NCBI RefSeq assembly: GCF_020141465.1
Contig: NZ_JAHSPD010000001.1
Coordinates: forward strand, 2,524,374 to 2,588,373
Direction: 5' to 3'
Length of the DNA stretch: 64,000 nucleotides
Source: Roseovarius carneus
GTDB taxonomy: Bacteria; Pseudomonadota; Alphaproteobacteria; Rhodobacterales; Rhodobacteraceae
Shown: positions 49,401 through 56,984 of the stretch, piece by piece
Layout: every line of letters begins with the position of its first letter
Position numbering within the stretch: position 1 is the first letter of the stretch
Translations under genes and position numbers: made by a program
The notes under the pieces: model-generated
What the model was told of the DNA's origin: nothing
Database searches by the model: none
Seen by the model: only the letters and a program-made list of their open reading frames with translations

Positions 49401-49971
49401 ACTCGGAGCTGTTGCCCGCGCCGCCCAGCACGTTGTCGAGCGAGGAATTGGGGTTCACACCAGAACCATCATCAACAACATCTGAAACCAGGTGGAAGTT
49501 ATCAGCAAAAATCGTCGGATTGTTCGCACCGGTGGTGGTGGAGGAGAATGTCACATCCACATTGCCAGTGTTCAGCGTAAAGCCGTCCAGCGCATCGCCA
49601 TTGTCGATACCGGCTGTGCCGTCCGCGCCATCGGGATCGGGTGCCTCGCTCCAGCGGAAAGCCTCGCGCCCGCCGCCGAGATTGTCTGTTGTGTCCCGGT
49701 CGCCAGCCAGTAAGTCGTCGCCCGCGCCGCCATTCAACTCGTCGTCGCCCGCGCCACCAAAAAGCTCATCATCGTCTGCGCCGCCAAAGACAGTGTCGTC
49801 ACCGTCGCCCGCATTCACGATGTCCTGATCACCTGTCTCACCGGGAAGAGATGCATCACCGCCATCGATCATATCACCATCGGCATCGGGGCCCGCGGCT
49901 GCATCGATCAGATTATCGTTTTGGTCGCCATCATAAACGCCCGCACCAGTATCTGTTCTGTCAATCGCCAT
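46486..49971 (-). CDS. RTX-repeat protein with C-terminal Hint domain
   Basis: A 1161-residue, strongly acidic, probably type-I-secreted protein with no N-terminal signal peptide. The ATG at 49971 follows GGAGAG. Order: RTX-like acidic nonapeptide repeats (residues ~1-85), a beta-sandwich-like region (~95-310), more RTX repeats, a cadherin/VCBS-like domain (~425-525, GDDTASTVEDLATDITVLGNDSD), long arrays of GGxGxDxx calcium-binding repeats (~540-905), and a Hint domain (~969-1161) starting CFTPGTKIATPKG. Hint domains can self-cleave, but cleavage is not proven here. No T1SS genes lie in the window. The Hint part resembles that of the frameshifted gene downstream. Confidence 0.88.
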   Translation of the reverse strand: MAIDRTDTGAGVYDGDQNDNLIDAAAGPDADGDMIDGGDASLPGETGDQDIVNAGDGDDTVFGGADDDELFGGAGDDELNGGAGDDLLAGDRDTTDNLGGGREAFRWSEAPDPDGADGTAGIDNGDALDGFTLNTGNVDVTFSSTTTGANNPTIFADNFHLVSDVVDDGSGVNPNSSLDNVLGGAGNSSEYTLDFSAPVENVSFRINDVDGDGVVTVTAIGPDGPITVTLTAGANVTLLDTDSVAGADTADSNGGYGPDTSQAYSVLVDIPGPVSQIIVEHAQNGPATSGIKLTDVFFDTVPVIAEGDDTLNGEEGDDILIGEGGDDVLTGGEGADDIQGGDDADLIMGATGGDTIDGGAGGNDDDTLDLRDSGPLRIVDVVDDADGNSTSGTIEFLDPETGDVTGTSTFTEIENILLPAANAAPVAGDDTASTVEDLATDITVLGNDSDADAGDTLSVISSTPSANGGTTSVNADNTIAYTPPAGFVGTDTFEYTVSDGNGGTDTATVTVVVAEDRAFPDGIVSGTPGDDVIDLPYTGDPDGDRVDNDDSLIGTPTGTDDDIIEAGDGDDTVRGRDGDDTIDGGAGDDSLRGDDGNDSLDGGAGDDTLRGDAGDNTLVGGEGDDSLIGGPGADSLIGGDGQDTALGGGGDDFIDTSAPLTGANTPLTSANTPLTGANTPLPDDGFNGTPFVPADTDPDNDRDLVAGGAGNDTIFTGDDADTITGGAGDDVIDGGLDDDEIEGGTGDDEITAGEGSDTVFGGDGDDTIFGGVNLAGANIPDATDPELDNGDDFLDGGAGDDVIFGEDDNDTILGGDGNDTIDGGIDDDEIRGQDGDDSILGGDGNDDIQGGNGDDIIEGGDGDDTIEGRADNDTIIGGAGADDMSGDTGRDTFIIGSAADGFGDNADGGSGGDDFDTLDLTGAGDFEITGQTVDPDGNSTSGTINFLDAPGGAVTGSMTFQEIERIIPCFTPGTKIATPKGERLVEDLEVGDKVITRDNGLQEIRWVGRRDLEGRELLQAPQMKPVLIGAGALGRNLPETDLLVSPNHRVLINNEKSALYFEDREVLVAAKHLTDLEGVDTVDTDAVTYIHFMFDQHEVVLSNGSWTESFQPGEQTLGDMDTEQREEIYMLFPELRDADGIAAYQAARRSLKKHEAKLLTR
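47931..48000 (-). repeat. 21-bp tandem repeat inside the RTX gene
   Basis: Three nearly identical 21-bp units start at 47931, 47952 and 47973, with a diverged fourth from 47994. They encode the heptad LTGANTP / LTSANTP on the minus strand. The units differ at one or two bases, so expansion looks recent. The heptad is unlike the flanking calcium-binding nonapeptides. Confidence 0.85.
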
Positions 49972-50863
49972 GCTACTCTCCAAAATACACAACCGTTTCC
50001 GGCGTGCCGCATAAACGCGGTCTCATTCAAAACGCCGCCGATAATGCCTGCACTCACAGAGCGACCATCACGGGGGCCTCGCATATTAAAATGGGGGAGA
50101 ATGGTGAGAGCTTAATTGAGCACCACCTTGCAGGTTCAACCCTGCTTTTTTCGCGCGTTCATCACATCGCTAAGCAACATGGCGATCACACGTCTCCCGC
50201 ATCAAATAATGCGTGTCCCGTGCGGTCGCCCCCGTGACCAAAAACATCGCCCCCCAGTTGGGCTGCACTTTTCTATGACAGGTACCGTGAGCCAGAAAGA
50301 AAAATCGGCGTGGACAAGTTCGTCAACGCGTCAAAAACTGGGCTATTTTGCGACATTGTGACTTCAGAAAATGCACGTTTAAAGAGATTGAAATTCATCC
50401 TGTGGATAAGTCGGAAGTTCAAATTTAAGCTTTATAAAGGGACTTTGGCGAAGATTATCTTATGGTAAAAACAACCTATGACTGTGCACTTTGTCCTGCA
50501 CACCGCCAAAAGGGTCACACAAGAAAATGCGTTAACTATGAACAAACAACGGCAGATCTTTCGTCGCTGAATTTCAGTCAATCCTTCAAACTTGTCAGCT
50601 TTGACCACGATCTGGAAACTCGACAGCGCCGAATCAGTGAAACAGGCGCTCAAGCTGGTAGCGGTTTTGGGGGATCGGCACGATTGCCTTGATCACGCCA
50701 CGTTCCAAGTGAGCACGCCAAGAGTCTCTGAGACCGCTTAGCCAGACAGACGCCATGTTTGCGGCCCAGTAAACAGCCATATTCAGGAATATGTCTTGAG
50801 CCCTCTTGGGCTGCCAGAACACCGTCAACCGGGGAATGCCGCAACCGGCCAAATTGATGTGCC
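49972..50863. other. AT-richer spacer between RTX gene and tRNA-Leu (892 bp)
   Basis: No convincing gene. It includes the RTX leader (49972-50115) and a weak plus-strand hairpin GCAGG/CCTGC followed by six T (about 50133-50154). An AT-rich stretch lies at 50340-50620, lower in GC than the coding neighbours. Minus-strand frames between 50432 and 50850 can be joined by one frameshift near 50640-50650 into a protein-like stretch (VIKAIVPIPQNRYQLE then FQIVVKADKFEGL). These may be remains of a decayed gene, but I recognise no family with confidence. Confidence 0.4.
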
Positions 50864-50947
50864 TGGTACCCATGGCCGGACTCGAACCGGCACGCCTCGC
50901 GGCGGGGGATTTTGAATCCCCTGCGTCTACCATTCCGCCACATGGGC
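50864..50947 (-). tRNA. tRNA-Leu(CAA)
   Basis: An 84-nt class II tRNA with an encoded CCA end. The acceptor arms are GCCCATG and CATGGGT (a G-U pair closes the stem). The anticodon stem GGGGA/TCCCC holds the loop TTCAAAA, giving anticodon CAA. The long variable arm contains CGCC-GCGA-GGCG, and the T arm is GCCGG-TTCGAGT-CCGGC. It reads UUG codons. It lies 183 bp upstream of, and opposite to, the YqaA-like gene. Confidence 0.95.
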
Positions 50948-51130
50948 ACGCGCCCTGCTTAGCGAAGCCGTGCAGGCCCGTCCAGACCCGCCAGTGCGGT
51001 TTTTATCCCCGCAGCGTTTACACCCGGTCAGAGCCGCGCCGGGCTTGACCGCCCTGCCCCTGCATGGTTTGACCCAGCCAAGCTTAGCGACCATGCTCTA
51101 CCCGAACAGTCACCCAAAAGGACCGCCCGA

Positions 51131-51709
51131 ATGATCAGACGCCTTTACGAGTGGATGCTGCGTATGGCCGAGCATCCGCAGGCCCTTTGGGTGCTGGCCT
51201 TCGTGGCGTTCATCGAAAGCTCGATCTTTCCCATCCCACCCGATGTCCTGATGATCCCGATGATCCTCGCGCGGCCCAGCCGGGCCTGGCTGATCGCCGG
51301 TGTGGCTTTGGCCGCGTCCGTTTTGGGCGGGCTTTTGGGCTATGCCATCGGCGCGCTTGCCTATGAGCAGATCGGACAGCCCATTCTCTCCGCGCTCGGC
51401 AAGGCCGATGCGATGGCAGAGTTCAACACACGCTTCAATGATCTGGGGTTCTGGGCCGTTCTGGTCGCCGGTGTCACCCCCTTCCCCTACAAGGTCATCA
51501 CGATCATGTCGGGTTGGACGGGCATGTCGCTCGGCATGTTCATCTTCACCTCGATCCTTGCGCGCGGCCTGCGGTTCTTCCTCGTGGCCGCCCTTCTGTG
51601 GAAGTTCGGCGCGCCCATCAAAGAGTTTATTGAGCGCCGGCTGGGCCTTATGTTCACGCTTTTTGTCGTGCTTCTGGCGGGCGGGGTTTACCTGCTGAAG
51701 TTCCTGTGA
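51131..51709 (+). CDS. YqaA family (SNARE-associated/VTT) membrane protein
   Basis: A 192-residue inner-membrane protein of the DedA/YqaA group. The FVAFIESSIFPIPPDVLMIPMILA stretch (about 25-48) has the conserved Glu and Pro of the re-entrant loop. A later GVTPFPYKVITIMSGWTGM carries the second hallmark (about 114-132). Four to five hydrophobic segments are visible. Family members are linked to membrane homeostasis and lipid flipping. It overlaps dsbB, whose start lies at its stop codon. Confidence 0.87.
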   Translation: MIRRLYEWMLRMAEHPQALWVLAFVAFIESSIFPIPPDVLMIPMILARPSRAWLIAGVALAASVLGGLLGYAIGALAYEQIGQPILSALGKADAMAEFNTRFNDLGFWAVLVAGVTPFPYKVITIMSGWTGMSLGMFIFTSILARGLRFFLVAALLWKFGAPIKEFIERRLGLMFTLFVVLLAGGVYLLKFL

Positions 51710-52176
51710 TGCTCGGGCGGCGCGGCCTTATCCTGCTGGCCGCTGGTGGCTCGCTCGTGCTGCTGCTGGCCGCGTTCGGGTTTCAGCATCTGGGCGGGCT
51801 GGCCCCTTGCCAGATGTGCCTGTGGCAGCGCTGGCCCCATGCGGCGGCAGTGGCCTTTGGCGTTTTCGCATTGGCTCTGGGCGGCGCGATCTGGCTTTGG
51901 CTTGGCCTTCTGTCGGCGCTCACCACCGCCGGGATCGGTGGCTATCATACGGGCGTTGAGCGCGGATGGTGGGACGGCCCCGCCTCCTGCGCTGGCGGCG
52001 CGGGGGGCTTGGGTGGATCGGGGGCCGATATGCTCAGCCTCGATGTACCCGCCCTTGTCGTGCAATGCGATGAGGTCGTCTGGTCCCTCGTGGGTCTGTC
52101 GATGGCCAGTTGGAATATGCTGGCCGCGCTGGTGCTGGCAGCCATTTGGGCGCTCGCCCTGTGTAAGAGCGCTTGA
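51709..52176 (+). CDS. dsbB: Disulfide bond formation protein B
   Basis: Quinone-linked inner-membrane oxidase that re-oxidises DsbA. The 155 residues have four hydrophobic segments and the first Cys pair in APCQMCLWQRWPH (about residues 34-46). The second periplasmic Cys pair is in PASCAGG and VVQCDEVVW. The ATG at 51709 is used; a GTG just before it is an alternative. It overlaps the YqaA-like gene by one base, so the pair is coupled. It supports disulfide proteins such as LptD. Confidence 0.9.
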   Translation: MLGRRGLILLAAGGSLVLLLAAFGFQHLGGLAPCQMCLWQRWPHAAAVAFGVFALALGGAIWLWLGLLSALTTAGIGGYHTGVERGWWDGPASCAGGAGGLGGSGADMLSLDVPALVVQCDEVVWSLVGLSMASWNMLAALVLAAIWALALCKSA

Positions 52177-52208
52177 CGCAAACCCCAGCGCGGTCCTAGC
52201 GTTGGCCC

Positions 52209-53222
52209 ATGCTCAATCTCGATCCGCACCACTATACAAGCCCCGATATCCACGCCTGCGATGTCACCAATATTTTCACGCGCAGCTGGCAGCTTCTGGG
52301 CGCCGCTTCGCGTCTGTCACAGCGCGGCGATTACATCGCGGTAGAGATCGCGGGCCAAAAGGTCTTTGTCGTGCGCGCCAAGGACGGGTTGCGCGCCTAT
52401 CGCAACGTCTGCCGCCACCGGGGCGCGCGCCTTCTGCCCGAGGGCACAGGGCGCTGCAACACGATCCGCTGCCCCTATCACCAATGGGTCTGGGGCGATG
52501 ATGGCGCGCTCCTGAACGTGCCGTGGTGGGGCGATGACGCGGATTTCAAGATGGAGGACTGGGCGCTCGACAAGGTTGCGTGGCATATCTGGCGCGGGCT
52601 TCTCTTCGTGGCGATTGACCCCGAAATGCCGTTTGAGAAGCAACTTGGCGCAACCGAGGCTGAGCTCGCGCCCGAACCGATGGAGACCTATCAATGGGTG
52701 CATGAAGAGCGTCTGATCTTTGACGCCAACTGGAAGGTTTACACCGACAATTTTGTCGAGGGCTACCACATCCCCGGCATCCACCCCGCCTTTCACCGCG
52801 CGATTGAGTTTGAGGCGTTTGAGACGGTCGCGCTGGATGGTCTGGTGCGGATGAGCGCGCCGCCGCGTGAGGGGCTGTTTTACCGTGGCAAATGGATGTG
52901 GATGTGGCCCAACTGGACCCTCTCGCTTTTTGAAGGGGGTATGAACACGTCGCGGATCAATCCGATTGATCACCAGCGCACAGAGCTGATCTATAATTTC
53001 TACTTCACCGATACCTCAGACGCGACAGAGGCCGCGCGCACCAAGACGATCGAGGACAATCTGCAAGTGATCCGCGAGGATTTCGAGGTCTGTCTTGAGA
53101 CCCAAAAGAACTACAAAAGTGGCGGATACCGCGCCGGGCCCCTGTCGCCGCACCATGAACAGGGCGTCGCCTATTTTCAGGACCGCCTACGCGCAACTCT
53201 TGCCCCCGAGGGCGGGCTGTAA
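52209..53222 (+). CDS. Rieske non-heme iron oxygenase, alpha subunit
   Basis: A 337-residue oxygenase component. The Rieske cluster motif is CRHRGA and then CPYHQW (CxH-x16-17-CxxH, about residues 67-90). The mononuclear iron site is DNFVEGYHIPGIH (about 181-193), with the two His ligands and a Glu, rather than Asp, at the inter-subunit bridging position. A bridging Glu is known to me from quaternary-amine demethylases such as carnitine oxygenase CntA. No reductase gene is adjacent. It follows dsbB by 32 bp but the functional link is unclear. The substrate is not known. Confidence 0.83.
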   Translation: MLNLDPHHYTSPDIHACDVTNIFTRSWQLLGAASRLSQRGDYIAVEIAGQKVFVVRAKDGLRAYRNVCRHRGARLLPEGTGRCNTIRCPYHQWVWGDDGALLNVPWWGDDADFKMEDWALDKVAWHIWRGLLFVAIDPEMPFEKQLGATEAELAPEPMETYQWVHEERLIFDANWKVYTDNFVEGYHIPGIHPAFHRAIEFEAFETVALDGLVRMSAPPREGLFYRGKWMWMWPNWTLSLFEGGMNTSRINPIDHQRTELIYNFYFTDTSDATEAARTKTIEDNLQVIREDFEVCLETQKNYKSGGYRAGPLSPHHEQGVAYFQDRLRATLAPEGGL

Positions 53223-53238
53223 GGACCGAGCGCGCCCC

Positions 53239-53676
53239 CTAACCGCTCGATTTGCGCGTGCTGAGGAGCAAGCTTGTCTCGCTCGTCGCCACCCCCTCCA
53301 GCCGCCGGATCTGGCTCAGCACCGCATCAAACGCCTCAAGCGAGGCTGTCCCGATGTCCACGATCACGTCCCAACGCCCGTTGGTGGAATGCACCGCGCG
53401 CACCGCGCTCAAGCCCCCAAGCTGGCGCAGCACCCGCTCGGTCCCGCGCCCCTCAATCCCCAGCATCATCAAACCGCGCACCGGATCACGCGCCACGTCC
53501 CCGCGCAGCACGACCGAGTATCCCACAATCTCGCCCCGCCGCTCCAGCCGCTCAATCCGCGCGCGCACCGTGGTGCGCGAAATACCCAGCTCCAGCGCCA
53601 GATCAGACAGGGCCGCGCGGGCATTATGGCGCAGGGCAGAGATCAGCCTTCGGTCCGTATCGTCCAATTCGGTCAT
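53239..53676 (-). CDS. Lrp/AsnC family transcriptional regulator
   Basis: A 145-residue regulator. The helix-turn-helix spans about residues 5-50 (LDDTDRRLISALRHNARAALSDLALELGISRTTVRARIERL) and the RAM ligand-binding domain about 60-145. The ATG at 53676 follows GGAGG. A longer reading to 53853 runs into the arginase leader and is rejected. It is divergent from rocF-ocd, so control of arginine/ornithine breakdown is the natural guess. Confidence 0.9.
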   Translation of the reverse strand: MTELDDTDRRLISALRHNARAALSDLALELGISRTTVRARIERLERRGEIVGYSVVLRGDVARDPVRGLMMLGIEGRGTERVLRQLGGLSAVRAVHSTNGRWDVIVDIGTASLEAFDAVLSQIRRLEGVATSETSLLLSTRKSSG

Positions 53677-53719
53677 ATTTGCCTCCGATTTGATCAGCAC
53701 TTGTGCGGATCGTGCATTT

Positions 53720-53749
53720 TGCGCAGTTCCATACACCCTAAATGCGCAG
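53720..53749. promoter_or_regulatory. Possible Lrp-type operator before arginase
   Basis: Two direct copies of TGCGCAG, starting at 53720 and 53743 (23 bp apart), lie in the 106-bp divergent spacer between the Lrp regulator and rocF. A related TGTGCGG lies upstream. Spacing near two helical turns fits an Lrp octamer-type site. This is a pattern-based inference only. Confidence 0.35.
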
Positions 53750-53782
53750 CACAGTACCTCAAACACAAGCGAGGAGCACGCC

Positions 53783-54712
53783 ATGACCCCCAAAACCTGT
53801 TTTCTGATTGGCGCGCCCATGGATGCGGGCAAGACCAGGCAGGGCTGTCTCATGGGGCCGGATGCCTACCGCGTGGCGGGGATTGAGGCGGCGATTGCCG
53901 ATCTCGGCCACAACGCTGTTGATCTTGGCAATATCGTGCCGGATGACGCCGAGGCCCCCGCCACGCTCCCCGATCATCTGCACGCACCTGCCGAGGTGAT
54001 TGGCTGGACTGCCGCCCTCGCCCGCAGCGCCGAAGAGACCCTGCCGCGCGGCCTGCCCGTATTCCTTGGGGGTGATCACGCGTTGGCGCTTGGCTCTGTC
54101 CTTGGGGCGGCGCGATATGCGGCCGCGCAAGATCGCCCGCTCTTTGTGCTTTGGCTGGATGCACATAGCGACTACCACACGCCCGCCTCCACCGCATCTG
54201 GCAACCTGCATGGCACGCCTCTGGGCTATGTCACCGGGCGCGAGGGGTTCCACGGCTTTCCCGAGGTGACGCACCCTGTGCCGCATGAAAACATCTGTCT
54301 GCTGGGCCTGCGATCCGTCGATGCGCCCGAGCGTGATATGTTACAGAAGACTGCGATCCGCTATCACGACATGCGCCGGATCGACGAGACCGGGATCGCC
54401 AGCCCCCTCGCCGCGTTTCTCGCGGATGTGAAAGCCGCAAATGGCATGCTGCATGTCTCGCTCGATGTCGACTTCCTCGACCCGAGCTTTGCCCCCGCAG
54501 TAGGCACCACCGTGCCGGGCGGGGCCACCATACGCGAGGCGCATCTGGTGATGGAAATGATCTGCGACAGTGGCCTCATGACCTCGCTCGATCTGGTTGA
54601 GCTGAACCCGTTCCTGGATGAGCGTGGCCGCACCGCGCAAGTCATGGTCGATCTGGCCGCTTCCGCCCTTGGCCGCCGCGTGTTCGACCGCACCACCCGC
54701 GCCTTTTCATAA
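53783..54712 (+). CDS. rocF: Arginase
   Basis: Hydrolyses arginine to ornithine and urea with two Mn ions. The ATG at 53783 follows GAGGAG and gives 309 residues. Metal motifs are LGGDHALALG, WLDAHSDYHTP and SLDVDFLDPSFAP, the standard arginase set, and the C-terminal LDLVELNPFLDERG matches the family. Unlike the ureohydrolase at 21.3 kb, it keeps the usual DVDxLDP. It is followed after 21 bp by ornithine cyclodeaminase, making an arginine-to-proline unit. Confidence 0.94.
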   Translation: MTPKTCFLIGAPMDAGKTRQGCLMGPDAYRVAGIEAAIADLGHNAVDLGNIVPDDAEAPATLPDHLHAPAEVIGWTAALARSAEETLPRGLPVFLGGDHALALGSVLGAARYAAAQDRPLFVLWLDAHSDYHTPASTASGNLHGTPLGYVTGREGFHGFPEVTHPVPHENICLLGLRSVDAPERDMLQKTAIRYHDMRRIDETGIASPLAAFLADVKAANGMLHVSLDVDFLDPSFAPAVGTTVPGGATIREAHLVMEMICDSGLMTSLDLVELNPFLDERGRTAQVMVDLAASALGRRVFDRTTRAFS

Positions 54713-54733
54713 CGCCTGTCTGAGGAGCCTCCC

Positions 54734-55786
54734 ATGACCAATCTCTTTCCTTCTGACAAGGCCCTCGTGCCCTTTGTCAGCGTCGATCACATGATGCAGC
54801 TCGTCCACCATATCGGGATTGAGCCAATGCTGATCGGTCTCGCCGATGCAATCGAGCAGGATTTCCACCGCTGGGAGCTTTTCGACAAGACCCCGCGTGT
54901 GGCCAGCCACTCTGCCGAGGGCGTGATTGAGCTTATGCCCACGTCGGACGGCGAAGTTTATGGCTTCAAATACGTGAACGGCCACCCCAAAAACATGAAG
55001 GAAGGCCTGCAAACCGTTACAGCCTTTGGTCTTTTGGCGGATGTGAGCAACGGATATCCGGTGCTGCTCAGCGAAATGACTCTTCTGACGGCGCTGCGCA
55101 CTGCCGCCACGTCGGCGATGGTGGCCAGGCATCTGGCCCCCAAAGGCGCACGCACCATGGCGATGATCGGCAATGGCGCGCAGTCCGAGTTTCAAAGCCT
55201 CGCGATGAAGGCGATCTGCGGGATTGATACGGTACGCCTCTGGGATATTGATCCTGCGGCCACGAAAAAAGCCGCTACGAACCTGCGCGGCACGGGCCTC
55301 ACAGTTGTGGAATGCACCAGCGCCGAGCAAAGCATGGAGGGCGCGCAGATCATCACCACCTGCACCGCCGACAAGCAATGTGCGACGATCCTCACCGATA
55401 ACATGATCGGCGCGGGCGTGCATATCAACGCCATCGGCGGCGATTGCCCCGGCAAGACCGAGCTTGCCGCCGAGATCCTGCACCGCTCTGACATCTTCGT
55501 GGAATTCCCCGAGCAGACCCGCATCGAGGGCGAAATTCAGCAGCTTGCGGCGGATCATCCCGTAACCGAGCTTTGGCAGGTGATCACCGGCACCGCCAAG
55601 GGCCGCACCTCTGAGCGTCAGATAACGCTCTTTGATTCCGTGGGCTTTGCTATCGAGGATTTCAGCGCCCTGCGCTATGTGCGGGCCGTGATCAAGGACA
55701 CCGCGTTCTACCACGATCTGGACCTTCTGGCCGATCCGGATGATCCCCGCGACCTCTTCGGGATGCTCCGCCGCGCAGCCCCCTGA
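54734..55786 (+). CDS. ocd: Ornithine cyclodeaminase
   Basis: Converts ornithine to proline and ammonia with NAD in one step. The 350 residues of the OCD/mu-crystallin fold include FVSVDHMMQLVHHIG at the start, SEMTLLTALRTAATSAMVARHLAP with the substrate Arg, and the NAD motif MIGNGAQSEFQ (about 142-152). HINAIGGDCPGKTEL carries the catalytic Asp. GAGGAG precedes the ATG. It uses the ornithine made by rocF just upstream, and the pair ends at a strong terminator. Confidence 0.93.
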   Translation: MTNLFPSDKALVPFVSVDHMMQLVHHIGIEPMLIGLADAIEQDFHRWELFDKTPRVASHSAEGVIELMPTSDGEVYGFKYVNGHPKNMKEGLQTVTAFGLLADVSNGYPVLLSEMTLLTALRTAATSAMVARHLAPKGARTMAMIGNGAQSEFQSLAMKAICGIDTVRLWDIDPAATKKAATNLRGTGLTVVECTSAEQSMEGAQIITTCTADKQCATILTDNMIGAGVHINAIGGDCPGKTELAAEILHRSDIFVEFPEQTRIEGEIQQLAADHPVTELWQVITGTAKGRTSERQITLFDSVGFAIEDFSALRYVRAVIKDTAFYHDLDLLADPDDPRDLFGMLRRAAP

Positions 55787-55808
55787 GGCAAACACCCCTA
55801 GAAATAGC

Positions 55809-55845
55809 TGAGGCGCGCCTGTGCCACACAGGCGCGCCTCATTTT
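55809..55845 (+). terminator. Intrinsic terminator of rocF-ocd
   Basis: A 15-bp perfect stem (TGAGGCGCGCCTGTG and its complement) around a CCA loop, followed by TTTT, 22 bp after the ocd stop. Confidence 0.9.
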
Positions 55846-55913
55846 CCCTCAGGTCCGTAATCTGCTCAGGAAGAGACCAGCACAGGCCCTGAGGGGTCGG
55901 TCACTCCGGCGGC

Positions 55914-56168
55914 TTAGCCGTCTGTCGCGGTCGGGATCAGGCCTTGTTCCTGACCTGAGACCATTTCGGCATCGTCGAGGGCACCATCGCCATTGGTGTC
56001 AATCAGGCTGAAGGTGTCGGCGGTGACTTCGGGGTAGACGGCCTGCACCTCGTCCATTGTCATCAGCCCGTCGCCATTGGCATCGATCTCAACCGCTCCA
56101 TCGCTCATGGCGATTGCCGAATTGGCGAGTGCGCCGAGGGCGAGGGTCAGTGCGATGAATTTTGTCAT
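55914..56168 (-). CDS. Small secreted EF-hand protein
   Basis: An 84-residue exported protein. A signal peptide (residues 1-20, ending NSAIA) is followed by two EF-hand loops, DANGDGLMTMDE (about 29-40) and DTNGDGALDDAE (about 57-68), with the calcium-coordinating Asp, Asn and Glu positions intact. GGAG lies 7 bp before the ATG. It probably binds calcium in the periplasm. It is divergent from the ECF sigma factor across 292 bp; a sensing partnership is possible but unproven. Confidence 0.85.
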   Translation of the reverse strand: MTKFIALTLALGALANSAIAMSDGAVEIDANGDGLMTMDEVQAVYPEVTADTFSLIDTNGDGALDDAEMVSGQEQGLIPTATDG

Positions 56169-56460
56169 GTCAGATCTCCGATTTTTATCGTTGCTGTATG
56201 GAAGGCCCCGTTATGCGGCCCTCACATCACAGGACGCATGGGGGCGGGTGTGCATCCCTCACACCTGTGCCGGGTGGGATGTGCGGCAGCGCGCCGCTCA
56301 TAAAGGCCGCAGGCTTCGGCGCTCTGCCGCCCAAAAAGAGGGGTTTGCGCCCTTTGCGGAGGGATAGGCGGAAAGCCCCGGGATTGTCGGGAGTTTTGCA
56401 CGGGCGCAGGGTCGCGCGCACAGACATCCCATACCGACACCCAATAAGGAGCCCGAGCCG

Positions 56461-56979
56461 ATGCCCTGCCCCAGCCTCCCGACCCACGCCCCTCTCACCG
56501 AGGCGTTTTGCGATCTGAGCGGTGATCTGATGCGGCTGGCCCGGCGGCTTGCGCGCAGCGAGGCTGAGGCGCAGGACCTCGTGCAGGAGGTCCTCTTGCG
56601 CCTCTGGCGGCGGCGCGCGGAGGTGGCGGAGGTGGACGATCTGCGCGCCTATGCCCGCACCAGCCTGCGCAACCTCTATCGCCAAGGGCTGCGCCGGTTG
56701 CCGATGGAGGCCTTGGAGGACTGCGCCAGCCCCGCCGTGGACCCCGCCGTTTTTGGCGCGCTGGCCCTGCGTGATGTGGCCGGGGCAATTGAACGCCTGC
56801 CCGCAGATCAGGCCCGGCTTATCCGTCTGGTGGCGTCGGGCGAGACAAGCCCTGCCGTGCTCTCGGCGCTTACGGGTGTGCCCAAAGGCACGGTCATGTC
56901 GCGGCTGGCGCGTGCGCGCGCCGCGTTGCGCGGGGATATGGGGATCGCCCCCGATGCGCCGGTCAGCAGCCTGATCTGA
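56461..56979 (+). CDS. ECF-type RNA polymerase sigma factor
   Basis: A 172-residue sigma-70 family factor with only regions 2 and 4. Region 2 includes LARRLARSEAEAQDLVQEVLLRLW (about 24-47). Region 4 includes ERLPADQARLIRLVASGET and the helix LTGVPKGTVMSRLARARAALR (about 138-158). AAGGAG lies 9 bp before the ATG. No anti-sigma gene follows; the downstream neighbour is convergent. Its target promoters are not known. Confidence 0.9.
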   Translation: MPCPSLPTHAPLTEAFCDLSGDLMRLARRLARSEAEAQDLVQEVLLRLWRRRAEVAEVDDLRAYARTSLRNLYRQGLRRLPMEALEDCASPAVDPAVFGALALRDVAGAIERLPADQARLIRLVASGETSPAVLSALTGVPKGTVMSRLARARAALRGDMGIAPDAPVSSLI

Positions 56980-56984
56980 AGGGC

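Noticed and set aside
50432..50653. A BolA-like motif in a minus-strand frame (FQIVVKADKFEGL)
   Set aside because: The resemblance covers one short segment only, the rest of the frame does not fit BolA, and there is no start signal.
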